Shown: positions 1-7,939, numbered from the stretch's first letter. The stretch is 64,000 nucleotides of DNA from Amycolatopsis sp. CA-230715 (GCF_018736145.1 NZ_CP059997.1:3843501-3907500); one strand, 5' to 3'. Program-made: numbers and translations. Notes: a model not told the origin generated them from the sequence alone.

Positions 1-118
1 CACCGTCGGGTAGCTCGACCGAGGCGATACTCACCCGATCACGACGTGTGTCGTCGACGAGCCGCTCGCCGTGGATCTTCCAACGTGTCAGCTCTTGCCT
101 GTCCGCTTCGGTAGCCAC
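1..118 (-). CDS. NUDIX-like protein, N-terminal fragment (runs off window)
   Basis: A GTG start at 118 opens a frame that reads to the window edge (39 residues visible). The peptide contains WKIHGERLVDD and ends in SVELPDG, which resembles the first strands of actinobacterial NUDIX hydrolases; these often begin with a W-x-V-H-G-E-R type strand followed by a VELPDG turn. The NUDIX box itself would lie outside the window, so the family call rests on the N-terminus only. NUDIX genes are common cargo of actinomycete integrative elements, which fits the recombinase nearby. No clear ribosome binding site precedes the GTG. Confidence 0.5.
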   Translation of the reverse strand, partial: MATEADRQELTRWKIHGERLVDDTRRDRVSIASVELPDG

Positions 119-194
119 GTGGCGACATGCTACGGCCCGGTGACCAACTCGGCGGCTGCTCACCTGCGATCGAGGATCGGCTACCCTCGTACGC

Positions 195-283
195 GGTAGC
201 GTGTCCGAGCGGCCGAAGGAACATGTCTTGAAAACATGCGAGGGTTCTGCCCTCCGCGGGTTCGAATCCCGCCGCTACCGCCA
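195..283 (+). tRNA. tRNA-Ser(UGA), intact, with encoded CCA
   Basis: This is a class II tRNA. The acceptor stem pairs GGTAGCG (195-201) with CGCTACC (273-279), followed by discriminator G280 and an encoded CCA at 281-283. The anticodon stem ACATG encloses loop CTTGAAA, so the anticodon is TGA. A long variable arm (GAGGG/CCCTC) and a T arm with loop TTCGAAT follow. The serine identity features (G73, long variable arm) are present. A -10-like TACCCT lies at 182-187, seven bases upstream, so it probably has its own promoter. It differs clearly from the interrupted tRNA-Ser(UGA) at 1689-1731 in acceptor and anticodon stems, so it is not a simple duplicate. It may replace that gene's function. Confidence 0.93.
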
Positions 284-314
284 AACTTCGGTGACCAGCG
301 CAAACTAGTCGCGG

Positions 315-560
315 TCACTGCTGCCTCCGCCGAGCGCGAGCGCTGCGGAGCGCGAGCGCCGAGAAGTAGGCGCGGCGCGCAGACTCGGCCCTGAGAGCCC
401 GCTCGCGCGGCGGTAGCGTCCCCTCGGGGTCGATCTGCTTCTCGAACCGATCACGAGCGGCACGTCGAGCCGGAGCGGTGCGCGCCGATCGATCCGAGGT
501 GTTCGCCCACGAAGTGTGAGCAGCGATCTTCGCGCGCGTGGTGCGCTGCGCCGGTGTCAT
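315..560 (-). CDS. Small Arg/Ala-rich protein of unknown function (81 aa)
   Basis: The frame starts MTPAQRTTRAKIAAHTSW and ends in an Arg-rich helix. The internal segment RFEKQIDPEGTLPPRERALRAE looks like a small protein family that I associate with actinomycete phages and integrative elements; no function is known to me. The start at 560 is preceded by GGAG at a good distance; an upstream in-frame ATG at 575 would add five residues. It follows the recombinase on the same strand (stop at 607, gap of 46 bases) and is probably co-transcribed with it. The sequence is highly basic and predicted helical, so nucleic-acid binding is possible but unproven. Confidence 0.6.
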   Translation of the reverse strand: MTPAQRTTRAKIAAHTSWANTSDRSARTAPARRAARDRFEKQIDPEGTLPPRERALRAESARRAYFSALALRSARARRRQQ

Positions 561-606
561 CCCCTCTGGCTCCATGACACCAGCACAGCGCGCCGCGTGG
601 CACCGA

Positions 607-1536
607 CTAGACGCGGTCGCCGATGGCCATCTCACGGGCCGACTTGTGCGCGCGTTCGCTCGCCGCGCTCGACCCATAACGGCCGAGCATCTCGCGCGAC
701 TTCCACCCCATGATCCGCATGAGGTCGTTCTCGTTGCCGCCCTCTAGCTGCCAGTAGTGCGCGTAAGCGTGGCGGAACATGTGAGGGTGCACGTGCCCGA
801 TGCCGGCCTGCGTGGCTCGCCGAGCAACGATTGCTCGGACACCCTCGGGTGTAATCCCACCTTGGCCAGTCGCGCCGAGCCACAACGCCGGTAGAGCGGC
901 CTGCGGGTGCCGGTTACGCACGCGCAAGTACCGGGCGATTGCTTGGCCGGTTTTCGCTCCGTACGGAATCGTGCGGAAGCGGCGCCCCTTGCCGAACACT
1001 TTCAGTTCGTCGTAGTCCTGGTCGACATCGTCGAGGTTGAGCACCGAGACCTCGCGGCGCCGCCCCGCGGTGGCCCACAGACACCGCAAGATGGCGTTGT
1101 CGCGCCGGTCAACGAAGTCACGCCCGGGGCACGTTTCCAGAAGCGCGCCCATCATGTCCTGATACAGGATCGGGACATCCGGCGGTTCGTAGTGCGGCGC
1201 CTTCATCGTGGCCATAGGCGACCGACCAATTTCTTCTTCGGTCACCAACCAATTGAAGAAGGTGCGCATCGTTCGGAACTGGTTGTGCGCGTTGCCGGGG
1301 CTCGTCGCGTCGAGGACTTTCTTCACGTAGTCGCGGAGCGCGGACGTAGGGATTTCCGTTGGCTCGTACGGCTCGTCGAGGGCCATCGCCCAAGTGCCCA
1401 ACTGGCACAGCACGCCGAGGTAGATCCTCACCGTGTTGTCTGATTTGTTGTCCGCCTCGAGGGAACGGCGCCACTCGCGCCCGAGCGTTCCCCACTCGCC
1501 GGGTGCGTACTTGTAGTCGTGCCTCATGCTCACCAA
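607..1536 (-). CDS. int: Tyrosine recombinase / phage-type integrase
   Basis: A 309-residue tyrosine recombinase that would integrate and, with an excisionase, excise the element. The N-terminal third (about 20-110) is the SAM-like core-binding domain; the catalytic domain follows. Visible catalytic residues are Arg159 (in AGRRREV), Lys183 (FGKGRR), His252 and Arg255 in the HMFRH box, Trp278 (MGWKS) and the nucleophile Tyr287 (GRYG). All six are present, so it is likely active. It is transcribed away from the interrupted tRNA-Ser half at 1689-1731, the usual int-next-to-attachment-site arrangement. The common CTTGAAA anticodon loop is the likely recombination core. A second in-frame ATG at 1527 is an alternative start. 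Confidence 0.93.
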   Translation of the reverse strand: MVSMRHDYKYAPGEWGTLGREWRRSLEADNKSDNTVRIYLGVLCQLGTWAMALDEPYEPTEIPTSALRDYVKKVLDATSPGNAHNQFRTMRTFFNWLVTEEEIGRSPMATMKAPHYEPPDVPILYQDMMGALLETCPGRDFVDRRDNAILRCLWATAGRRREVSVLNLDDVDQDYDELKVFGKGRRFRTIPYGAKTGQAIARYLRVRNRHPQAALPALWLGATGQGGITPEGVRAIVARRATQAGIGHVHPHMFRHAYAHYWQLEGGNENDLMRIMGWKSREMLGRYGSSAASERAHKSAREMAIGDRV

Positions 1537-1688
1537 CCTGGTCTCGTAGTGGCACCAGGCGAGCGTGTTGGAAGCGCTGTGCTCGCTCCCCGACGTACTG
1601 CAACTTGATCTTCAGACCATGGTTTTAGCTGGTCAGAGGCTCAAATTTCTTCGGGTGGGGCTCTCGGTCGAGGTGGATTTCTCCACTT

Positions 1689-1731
1689 TCGCTTTCAAGG
1701 CGAGTGCATTCGGCCGCTCTGCCACGCTTCC
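1689..1731 (-). pseudogene. tRNA-Ser(UGA), 5' half only, cut by the element
   Basis: Reading down from 1731, the minus strand has acceptor 5' strand GGAAGCG, a D-arm segment with GGCAGAGCGGCCGAA, and anticodon stem CTCGC with loop CTTGAAA (anticodon TGA), then GCGA at 1692-1689. After that the sequence no longer fits a tRNA: no T arm with TTCGA and no correctly placed 3' acceptor strand plus CCA follow. A -10-like TACCCT at 1746-1741, nine bases before the tRNA start, suggests the original promoter remains. Integration normally restores the target tRNA from the element's attP; here the 3' half was not restored. Confidence 0.7.
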
Positions 1732-1751
1732 CTGTGCACGAGGGTAGCGGT

Positions 1752-2228
1752 TCAGGTGTCGGTGGCCGACAGGTGTTCCAAGACCTTCGTGAAGGCTTCG
1801 CCGAGGACGGCTTGTTCGCCGGTGGAGAGCAGGTCGATGAGGTGCGCGCGAACGCCTTCGACGTGGGTGGGGGCGGCGCTTTCCAGCAGTGCCATGCCTT
1901 CGGGGCTCAGTTCGGCGACGACGCCGCGGCGGTCCTCGGGGTCCTTGACGCGCCGCAGGTACCCCTCGACCTCCATCCGGCCGACCTGGTGGGAGAGCTT
2001 GCTCTTGGTGGAGCCGAGGAGGGTGGCCAGTTCGTTCATCCGGATCCGGTAGTCCGGTTGCATGGACACGCAGACGAGCACCTCGTAGTCGGTGAGCGAC
2101 ACGTCGTGACGTTCGGCGAGTTCCCGGTGGAGGCGCTGGCGCAGTCTCATCGTGGCGACGATGTACGAACGCCACGCGTGCATCTCGTCGTCACTCAGCC
2201 ACCGGACGCCGTTGGCTTCTTCGGTCAC
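1752..2228 (-). CDS. MarR-family transcriptional regulator
   Basis: A 158-residue winged-helix regulator of normal MarR length. The N-terminal helix (HAWRSYIVATMRLRQRL) is a dimerisation helix. The DNA-binding domain follows: LTDYEVLVCVS, recognition helix ELATLLGSTKSKLSHQVGRM, and the wing KDPEDRRGVVAELSPEG with the family D-x-R motif. The GTG start at 2228 was chosen because GGGAG sits just upstream; the longer open frame beyond it has no coding character. It probably binds as a dimer and may repress its own gene through the dyad at 2245-2259. The ligand and targets cannot be told from sequence. Confidence 0.9.
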   Translation of the reverse strand: MTEEANGVRWLSDDEMHAWRSYIVATMRLRQRLHRELAERHDVSLTDYEVLVCVSMQPDYRIRMNELATLLGSTKSKLSHQVGRMEVEGYLRRVKDPEDRRGVVAELSPEGMALLESAAPTHVEGVRAHLIDLLSTGEQAVLGEAFTKVLEHLSATDT

Positions 2229-2826
2229 ACCGCTCCCTCGGTCATCTACGCAGAGTAGAACCTCCACGACTCGAAAGCGCTGCCCGCCCGGTCTCGACCT
2301 CGTCGCGGGGAATGGCTCGGCGCGCAGTTCGTGAAAAGTTTCCCCGTTCGTGCGATTACGAAACGGTTGAGACTTGGGCCACAAAGGCGCATCCTTGGAT
2401 GTCATCGGGTGCCAGACCCGAGCCGAGACGGGCCACCGGGTTCGTCTGTTCGGGCCCCTTCCCGGGAGAGGCAAGGTGGTGCGGTGACGAACGGTTCCTT
2501 GCGGTTGACCACCTGCTGTGACCCCACGATCGAGGTGGCCTGACACCAGCCCGGTCGCGATTGTGAGCAGTACGGGCGAACCTTCGAGTGCGCTCTTCCA
2601 CTTCTCTTCGCGCACAGCGGCGTGATTCGAGCCTGCTTCGGCGCGGCTTCTGAGACGTGCCGGCAGCGCAGGACGCCGAAATGACCCGCGCGTGGCCAAC
2701 CGCTAGACAGACAGAACAACACCTGTCCAACAAATACAATGGACAAACCTCGGTAAGTCCTGGGTGTGGTCTCCGACGGGGGCCGCACCCAGGCATTTGC
2801 GGGGTCCGCACGATATTCTCCGCACC
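2229..2826. other. Intergenic region without a convincing gene
   Basis: About 600 bases between the divergent MarR and metallopeptidase genes. Open frames here lack ribosome sites and recognisable protein sequence. An AT-rich island at 2715-2750 contains the dyad TGTCCA (2724-2729) / TGGACA (2740-2745) around TACAAT, a possible operator-promoter. A -10-like TATTCT at 2814-2819 lies seven bases before the metallopeptidase GTG. Confidence 0.5.
2245..2259. promoter_or_regulatory. Dyad upstream of the MarR gene (possible operator)
   Basis: A perfect inverted repeat, TCTAC-gcaga-GTAGA, lies 17 bases upstream of the MarR start. On the minus strand it contains the -10-like TACTCT. A dyad overlapping the promoter of a MarR gene is the usual place for autoregulation, but the arms are short. 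Confidence 0.35.
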
Positions 2827-3759
2827 GTGAGATTCGACGATGACGCAGGCCTCGACACCTCCGAAGTCCAGGACCTGCGCGGCGGTGGCGGTGGCGGCGG
2901 GATCGGCGGCAGGGTCGCGCTCGGCGGCGGCGGCCTCGGGATCGTCGGGATCGTGATCTACTTCCTGTTCTCCCAGTTCGGCGGCGGCCTCGGCGGCGGT
3001 TCGAACGTGGCGGGCACCAGTGGCCTCAGCGGCGTCGGCGCGGGCAAGCAGGTCGACAACGGCTCGCTCTCGCAGGAGTGCCGGACCGGCGCGGACGCTA
3101 ACCGCAAGCACGACTGCGCGATCGTCGCGACGATCAATTCGATCCAAGACTACTGGGGCGCGCAGCTCCAGCGTTCCGGCACCACCTACCGCAAGGCGCC
3201 GACGAACTTCTTCAACGGCGGCGTGCGCACCGGTTGCGGCAACGCCTCTTCCGACGTCGGGCCGTTCTACTGCCCCGCCGATTCCGAGGTCTACATCGAC
3301 CTGGCGTTCTTCGACGAGCTGCGCACGCGGTTCGGCGCGCAGGGCGGCCCCTTCGCCGAGGCCTACGTGCTCGCGCACGAGTACGGGCACCACGTGCAGA
3401 ACCTGCTGGGCACGTCCTCGCGGGTCGGCAAGGGCAGCGGCGCCACGTCCGGTTCGGTGCGGCTGGAACTGCAGGCGGACTGCTACGCCGGGGTGTGGGC
3501 GAACCACGCCACCACGACCCCGACGGAAAGCGGGAAACCGCTCATCTCCGACATCACCGACGACGACCTCAAGCGGGCGCTGGACACCGCGTCCCGGATC
3601 GGCGACGACTACATCCAGACCAAGCTCGGCGGCGGCAGGGTCGACCGGTCGAAGTTCACACACGGCACCTCGAAGCAGCGGGAAAAGTGGTTCACCACCG
3701 GCTATTCCACGGGTGATCCCGCGCGCTGCGACACCTTCGGCGCGCGCGACCTGGGTTGA
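2827..3759 (+). CDS. Membrane-anchored neutral zinc metallopeptidase (YpfJ/Zn_peptidase family)
   Basis: 310 residues. A Gly-rich cytosolic N-terminus (about 1-35) precedes one hydrophobic segment around 36-52 (LGIVGIVIYFLFSQF), then an extracytoplasmic domain. The zinc-binding HExxH motif is in VLAHEYGHHVQNLLG. The later ELQADCYAGVWANH segment supplies the third ligand region typical of this family. Several cysteines (CRTG, HDC, GCGN, YCP) are consistent with disulfides outside the cell. The GTG at 2827 is chosen because TATTCT ends seven bases before it, the spacing of a leaderless transcript, and no ribosome site is seen. The substrate is unknown. Confidence 0.88.
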   Translation: MRFDDDAGLDTSEVQDLRGGGGGGGIGGRVALGGGGLGIVGIVIYFLFSQFGGGLGGGSNVAGTSGLSGVGAGKQVDNGSLSQECRTGADANRKHDCAIVATINSIQDYWGAQLQRSGTTYRKAPTNFFNGGVRTGCGNASSDVGPFYCPADSEVYIDLAFFDELRTRFGAQGGPFAEAYVLAHEYGHHVQNLLGTSSRVGKGSGATSGSVRLELQADCYAGVWANHATTTPTESGKPLISDITDDDLKRALDTASRIGDDYIQTKLGGGRVDRSKFTHGTSKQREKWFTTGYSTGDPARCDTFGARDLG

Positions 3760-3807
3760 TCGCACTCACGTGGCCGCGCCCGTCGCGACGGGCATACAGT
3801 CGGGCGC

Positions 3808-4785
3808 ATGCACGCGATCACGATCCGCGAATTCGGCGACCCTGACGTTCTCGAGTGGACCGAGGTCCCCGACCCGGTGCCCGGCGAGGGCGAGGTGCTG
3901 CTCGACGTGACGGCGAGCGCGGTCAACCGCGCCGATCTGCTGCAGCGCCAAGGGAACTACCCGCCGCCGAAGGGCGCGAGCGAGATCCTCGGTCTCGAAT
4001 GCTCCGGCACGGTGGCAGAACTGGGCCCGGGTGTCGAGGGCTGGCAGGTCGGCGACGAGGTGTGCGCGCTGCTCGCGGGCGGCGGGTACGCGGAAAAGGT
4101 CGTGGTGCCCGCCGTTCAGCTGCTCCCGGTGCCCGGTGAGGTGGGCGTGCTGGCGTCCGCCGGGCTGCCCGAGGTCGCCTGCACGGTGTGGTCGATGGTG
4201 GTGATGGGCGCCGGGCTCACCGAGGGCGAAGTACTGCTGGTGCACGGCGGCGCGGGCGGGATCGGCACGCACGCGATCCAGGTCGGCAAGGCGCTCGGGG
4301 CGTCGGTCGCGGTGACCGCGGGCTCGCCGGAGCGGCTCGACCGGTGCCGCCAGCTCGGCGCCGACCTGGTGGTGAACTACCGCGAGCAGGACTTCGTCGA
4401 AGAGGTGCGCAAGGAGTTCGGCGGCGCGGACGTGATCCTGGACAACATGGGCGCCAAGTACCTCGGCCGCAACATCGACGCACTCCGGACCGGCGGGCGG
4501 CTCGCCGTGATCGGCATGCAGGGCGGCATCAAGGGCGAACTGAACATCGCCGCGTTGCTCGGCAAGCGCGCTTCCGTGGCGGCGGCCGGGCTGCGGGGGC
4601 GGCCCGTCGACGACAAGGGCAGGATCGTCGCCGACGTCCGCGAACGGCTCTGGCCGCTGGTGGAAAACGGCGCTGTGCAACCGATCGTGGGCCAGGTGAC
4701 GCCGATGGCGGAGGCGTCGGCGGCGCACCGCGCGCTGGACGAAGGCGGCGTGTTCGGCAAGGTGCTGCTGGCCGCGAAGTCCTAA
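3808..4785 (+). CDS. NAD(P)H:quinone oxidoreductase, zinc-free MDR family
   Basis: 325 residues of the medium-chain dehydrogenase/reductase fold, PIG3/quinone reductase type, without zinc-ligand cysteines. An N-terminal GroES-like domain (about 1-120) contains NRADLLQRQGNYPPPKG, typical of this branch; the Rossmann domain has the dinucleotide motif HGGAGGIGTHAIQ (about 146-158). It would reduce quinones or enones with NADPH in the cytosol. TACAGT at 3795-3800, seven bases before the ATG, predicts a leaderless mRNA. It converges on the aminotransferase-like gene (4-base overlap of ends). This matches the Rv3777/Rv3778c pair in M. tuberculosis. Confidence 0.9.
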   Translation: MHAITIREFGDPDVLEWTEVPDPVPGEGEVLLDVTASAVNRADLLQRQGNYPPPKGASEILGLECSGTVAELGPGVEGWQVGDEVCALLAGGGYAEKVVVPAVQLLPVPGEVGVLASAGLPEVACTVWSMVVMGAGLTEGEVLLVHGGAGGIGTHAIQVGKALGASVAVTAGSPERLDRCRQLGADLVVNYREQDFVEEVRKEFGGADVILDNMGAKYLGRNIDALRTGGRLAVIGMQGGIKGELNIAALLGKRASVAAAGLRGRPVDDKGRIVADVRERLWPLVENGAVQPIVGQVTPMAEASAAHRALDEGGVFGKVLLAAKS

Positions 4786-5981
4786 CGCAGCTCTTCCAAC
4801 ACCCGAATCAACTGGTTGATCTCGAACACGTTCGAATAATGCGCCAACCCGATCCGCACCGCACCACCCACCTCACCCACCCCCAACGACGCGAACACCC
4901 CACTCGACCCGTCGTCAGCGAACGCGCAAAGCCCTTGCGAGGCAAGGTAATCGGCGACCTCGGGCGCCTTCTTGTCGGCGATGGTGAACGCGAGCGCGGG
5001 GATCCTGCGCATCGCGTCGCCGATGACCATCACGTGCCGCAGTGAGCGCAGTTCGGTGGACAGCTGCGCGAGCAGGCCCGCGTGGTAGGACTTCGCGGAG
5101 CCGAGCGAGGTGACGAGGCGGTCGCGGCGCGAGCCGGTGGCGGCGTCGTCGAGTCCGGCGAGGTAGTCGACCGAGGCGACGACACCGGCGAGCAGCGGGT
5201 AGGCGTGCGGCCCGAGCTCCATCCGCGCGGGTCCGCGCGCGCCGGGGTCGAGCGAGACCGACGGCAGCCGCTCCAGCAGTTCGGGGTCGCGGAACACGAG
5301 CGCGCCGATCGACGGGCCGCCCCACGACTGCGCGGACAGCACCATCACGTCGGCGCCGATCTCGGCGATGTCGAGCGGCACGAACGGCGCCGCGTAGGTC
5401 CCGTCGACGACCACCAGCGCGCCGACCCGTTTGGCGAACTCGACGATCGTCGGGACGTCCGGCCTGGTGCCGACCGAGCCGGAGGCCGCGGTGATCGCGA
5501 CGGCCTTGGTGCGCGCCGACACGAGGTTCTCGTACTGCCACGCGGGCAGCTCGCAGGTCTCGATGTCGATCTCGCTCCACCGGAGCACGGCACCGGCCCG
5601 CTTCGTGGCGCGCTTCCACGGGGCGAGGTTCGCCTGCTCGTCGAGCCGGGACACCACGACCTCGTCACCGAGCGTCCACCGCTCCGACAGCGCGTCGCCG
5701 AGGCGGCGCAGCAGCACCGAAGCGCTGGGGCCCAGCACGACACCGGCCGGGTCGGCCCCGGCCAGGTCCGCCACCGCGCGCCGCGCGGCGGTCACGATCG
5801 TTTCCGCGCGCTGGGAGGCCGGAAAAGCGCCCCCCGGTCCGGAAACCGGTGCGCGCATCGCCGTCGACACGGCCGAGGCGACCTGTTCAGGTACCAGCAT
5901 TCCGGCAGCGCCGTCGAAGTGAATCCAGCCGTCACCCAGCGCGGGGAACAACCCACGAATTCGAGCGACGTCGAACGCCAT
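4782..5981 (-). CDS. Class V aminotransferase / cysteine desulfurase-like protein lacking the PLP lysine
   Basis: 399 residues with the fold-type I class V signature, very like Rv3778c. In active members the Schiff-base lysine is in a motif of the form S-G-H-K-x-x-G-P. Here it reads SAQSWGGP (about 216-223), with Ser219 where lysine is expected. The preceding VVVDGTYAAPF segment keeps the PLP-binding Asp, and SASGSVGTRPD aligns with substrate-loop regions. It may not be a conventional PLP transaminase. My memory of Rv3778c (HGWGGP at this site) suggests the loss is conserved. The ATG at 5981 gives family length; the longer upstream open frame is not coding. It is divergent from bpa. Confidence 0.85.
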   Translation of the reverse strand: MAFDVARIRGLFPALGDGWIHFDGAAGMLVPEQVASAVSTAMRAPVSGPGGAFPASQRAETIVTAARRAVADLAGADPAGVVLGPSASVLLRRLGDALSERWTLGDEVVVSRLDEQANLAPWKRATKRAGAVLRWSEIDIETCELPAWQYENLVSARTKAVAITAASGSVGTRPDVPTIVEFAKRVGALVVVDGTYAAPFVPLDIAEIGADVMVLSAQSWGGPSIGALVFRDPELLERLPSVSLDPGARGPARMELGPHAYPLLAGVVASVDYLAGLDDAATGSRRDRLVTSLGSAKSYHAGLLAQLSTELRSLRHVMVIGDAMRRIPALAFTIADKKAPEVADYLASQGLCAFADDGSSGVFASLGVGEVGGAVRIGLAHYSNVFEINQLIRVLEELR

Positions 5982-6135
5982 GGTGACACCGTACGGAGGT
6001 GCGGTTTCGCCTCGCGGGCGGGGTTGGGCTTGCGGCCACGCCGCGCGACCGGTCTCGCTACGCTCGGACACGGACCGCCGGTATGTCACCGGCGCGCACT
6101 GCGGAGCGTGCCGGACGTAGGCCAGGATGGAGCAC

Positions 6136-6714
6136 ATGAGCGAGCCGATTTCCTCGAATTCAGACACAGCCGGTAACGGCGACGACGAACAGTCACACCA
6201 CGTGGTGGTCGTCGGCCCGGACGGCTCCCCGGTCGGCACCGCGCGCCTCACGCAGGGGGCCGACGGCGAGATCGAACACACCGAGTCCGTCGGCGATCTC
6301 GTCGAAGAGCCCGCGAAGGTGATGCGGATCGGGACGATGATCAAGCAGCTGCTGGAGGAGGTCCGCGCCGCACCGCTCGACGACGCGAGCCGCAACCGGC
6401 TGCGCGAGATCCACCAGACCTCGATCAAGGAGCTGGAGCAGGCGCTCGCGCCCGAGCTGCAGGACGAGCTCGAGCGGCTGGTGCACCCGTTCACCGAGGA
6501 CCAGACGCCGTCGGACGCGGAGCTGCGGATCGCGCAGGCTCAGCTCGTCGGCTGGCTGGAGGGCCTGTTCCACGGCATCCAGACGGCGCTGTTCGCGCAG
6601 CAGATGGCGGCGAGGGTGCAGCTGGAGCAGATGCGGCGCGGCCTGCCGCCCGGCAGCTCGGCGACCCACGAGGGCCCGACACCGGGCATCAGCGGCACCG
6701 GCCAGTACCTCTGA
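6136..6714 (+). CDS. bpa: Bacterial proteasome activator Bpa/PafE
   Basis: 192 residues, a close match in layout to Rv3780. A low-complexity N-terminus (about 1-55) leads into the conserved helical core from EEPAKVMRIGTMIKQLLEEV through SDAELRIAQAQLVGWLEGLFHGIQ. The C-terminus ends in the GQYL motif that docks into the 20S proteasome alpha-ring. Bpa forms a dodecameric ring and opens the 20S gate without ATP for unfolded proteins. The start at 6136 is favoured, with AGGA about eight bases upstream; an in-frame ATG at 6127 would add three residues. Its presence implies a 20S proteasome elsewhere in the genome. Confidence 0.95.
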   Translation: MSEPISSNSDTAGNGDDEQSHHVVVVGPDGSPVGTARLTQGADGEIEHTESVGDLVEEPAKVMRIGTMIKQLLEEVRAAPLDDASRNRLREIHQTSIKELEQALAPELQDELERLVHPFTEDQTPSDAELRIAQAQLVGWLEGLFHGIQTALFAQQMAARVQLEQMRRGLPPGSSATHEGPTPGISGTGQYL

Positions 6715-6724
6715 CTCCCCCAAA

Positions 6725-6748
6725 CCGCGTTTAGCGGGCTGAACGCGG
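6725..6748. repeat. Palindromic repeat, TTTAGCGGGCTRAA family
   Basis: An imperfect palindrome (CCGCGTTTAGCGGGCTGAAC and beyond) fills the gap between the convergent bpa and pyruvyltransferase genes. The same core recurs at 21495-21627 and 57161-57180. It may act as a bidirectional terminator. Confidence 0.6.
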
Positions 6749-7939
6749 TCAGGAACGGCCGAGGCGGGGGAACAGGCGGCGCGGGGCGGGCGGCGGCTCC
6801 GGGTAGATCCGGTTCGCGATGGCCCGCTTCGCGGCGGCGTAGTCCTCGACGGCCGACCGGTCGAAACCGGAGCCGGTCGGCCGGTCGGGCACGGTGGCCA
6901 GGTCCTCGTGCACGGTCCACCCGGAGCCGAGCGCGGCCAGCGAGCGGTGCTTGACCGCGTAGTAGTCCGGCCGCACCGAGATCGCGACACCGGGCGCGCC
7001 CCCGGCGGCGGCCGCGAGGTGCAGGTGGAAGCGGGTGGACAGCCAGGTCTGGCCGGGCGAGACCGGCAGCCCGCCGTCCCAGATCTCGGCGAACGGGTAG
7101 AACCGGGCGCCCGGGATTTCCTGTTCGAACAACGCGTACACGTCACGGTCGACGCGCGGCACGCCTTCGACGACGCCGATCCGCTCCGGGGCGACCTTCC
7201 ACGACCGCAGCGTCGACAGCGCCATCGCGGCGAGCTTCGCGGCGCCGCCTTCGACGAGGTCGGATTGCAGGCACAGCATCACTTCCGGCGCGTCGTCGGC
7301 CGGTGCGTACAGCTCGGGCCGCACGGCGAGGAACGCGTCGTCGACGCCGGTGCTGACGGAGAGCAGTTCGGCGGAGGGGTCGTCGCGGACGTCGACGAGG
7401 TCGAACCGGTCCGCCAGCGCGCACAGCAGCGCGGTGGTTTCGTCGCGCACCGGCAGCAGGCCTTGCCCGGTCATCGCGGCACGCCCGCCGGACCGCTTGA
7501 CCGCCGCCACGGCGCCGGCGAGTAGCCCGATGTGCCGCGGCCACACCGCGTTGGCGTACCCGCCGCCGACGAGGTGCACCACGTCGGCGGTGGCGAGCAG
7601 TTCGATGCCGTGGTGCCAGCGCGGGGCCATGCCGGGGTTGTGCACCGCGGCCTGCACCCAGGACGCGACCTCCCACGGCTCCTCGGACGGCGCTTCCCAG
7701 CAGAGCCGCCACAACGTGTCGGTGAACCGCACGCGCGGGTGCAGCCCGTCGAGCAGGACGGCGGCGGGGCCCGGTGAGTGCGTGTCGACCCACACGTCGG
7801 CGTCGGGCGCGACCTCGGCGAGGTGCCGCAGCCACATCGCCGCGATCAGTTCGTCGCCGTAGTTGGGCAAACCCGTGGGTGCCACGAGGTAGTAGCGCGG
7901 TGGGGTGACCTGCTCGGCGCTTTCGTCCGGATCCGCCAT
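6749..7939 (-). CDS. Polysaccharide pyruvyltransferase family protein
   Basis: 396 residues. The family transfers pyruvate from phosphoenolpyruvate onto sugars as a ketal (PF04230 type). Visible family features are the opening PTGLPNYGDELIAAMWLRHL, the glycine-rich VHLVGGGYANAVW segment (about 115-127) and the late STRFHLHLAAAAGGAPGVAIS motif (about 307-327). The ATG at 7939 gives full length. It is the last gene on the minus strand next to the pseudaminic acid genes, so the acceptor may be a pseudaminic acid-containing or cell-wall glycan; this is inference. Related proteins also act on csaB-type wall polymers. Confidence 0.75.
   Translation of the reverse strand: MADPDESAEQVTPPRYYLVAPTGLPNYGDELIAAMWLRHLAEVAPDADVWVDTHSPGPAAVLLDGLHPRVRFTDTLWRLCWEAPSEEPWEVASWVQAAVHNPGMAPRWHHGIELLATADVVHLVGGGYANAVWPRHIGLLAGAVAAVKRSGGRAAMTGQGLLPVRDETTALLCALADRFDLVDVRDDPSAELLSVSTGVDDAFLAVRPELYAPADDAPEVMLCLQSDLVEGGAAKLAAMALSTLRSWKVAPERIGVVEGVPRVDRDVYALFEQEIPGARFYPFAEIWDGGLPVSPGQTWLSTRFHLHLAAAAGGAPGVAISVRPDYYAVKHRSLAALGSGWTVHEDLATVPDRPTGSGFDRSAVEDYAAAKRAIANRIYPEPPPAPRRLFPRLGRS

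Larger units (their letters stand above)
1..1690. mobile_element. One end of an integrated element in a tRNA-Ser gene
   Basis: Recombinase, small protein, tRNA-Ser(UGA) and NUDIX-like fragment lie together next to a tRNA-Ser gene that is cut near its anticodon stem. The junction with host DNA is about 1689. The other end is outside the window, so size and type are unknown; actinomycete integrative conjugative elements and phages both fit. Bases 1537-1688 hold no gene and are the probable attachment region. There the minus strand carries a short hairpin (stem GTGGA/TCCAC, loop GAAA, about 1673-1686) directly after the tRNA half. Confidence 0.65.

Noticed and set aside
607..1536. Xer-type chromosome dimer resolvase
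   Set aside because: The protein lies beside a split tRNA gene with element-type neighbours and lacks the length and context of XerC/XerD.
1571..1577. A CGCTTCC on the minus strand downstream of the tRNA-Ser half that could be its 3' acceptor strand
   Set aside because: It would need a tRNA of about 160 bases, no T arm with TTCGA precedes it and no GCCA follows. A seven-base match in this span is plausible by chance.
2356..3765. Long minus-strand open frame opposite the metallopeptidase
   Set aside because: The HExxH metallopeptidase on the plus strand is clearly real. The antisense frame is Arg/Ala/Asp-rich with no recognisable domain, as is common in high-GC DNA.
3020..3910. Plus-strand frame overlapping the metallopeptidase and quinone reductase starts
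   Set aside because: Low-complexity Arg/Ser/Pro translation in a shifted frame of a real gene.
4782..6494. N-terminally extended aminotransferase-like protein (570 residues)
   Set aside because: The extension crosses the promoter region and bpa and is Ser/Arg-rich without family similarity. ATG 5981 gives the Rv3778c length.
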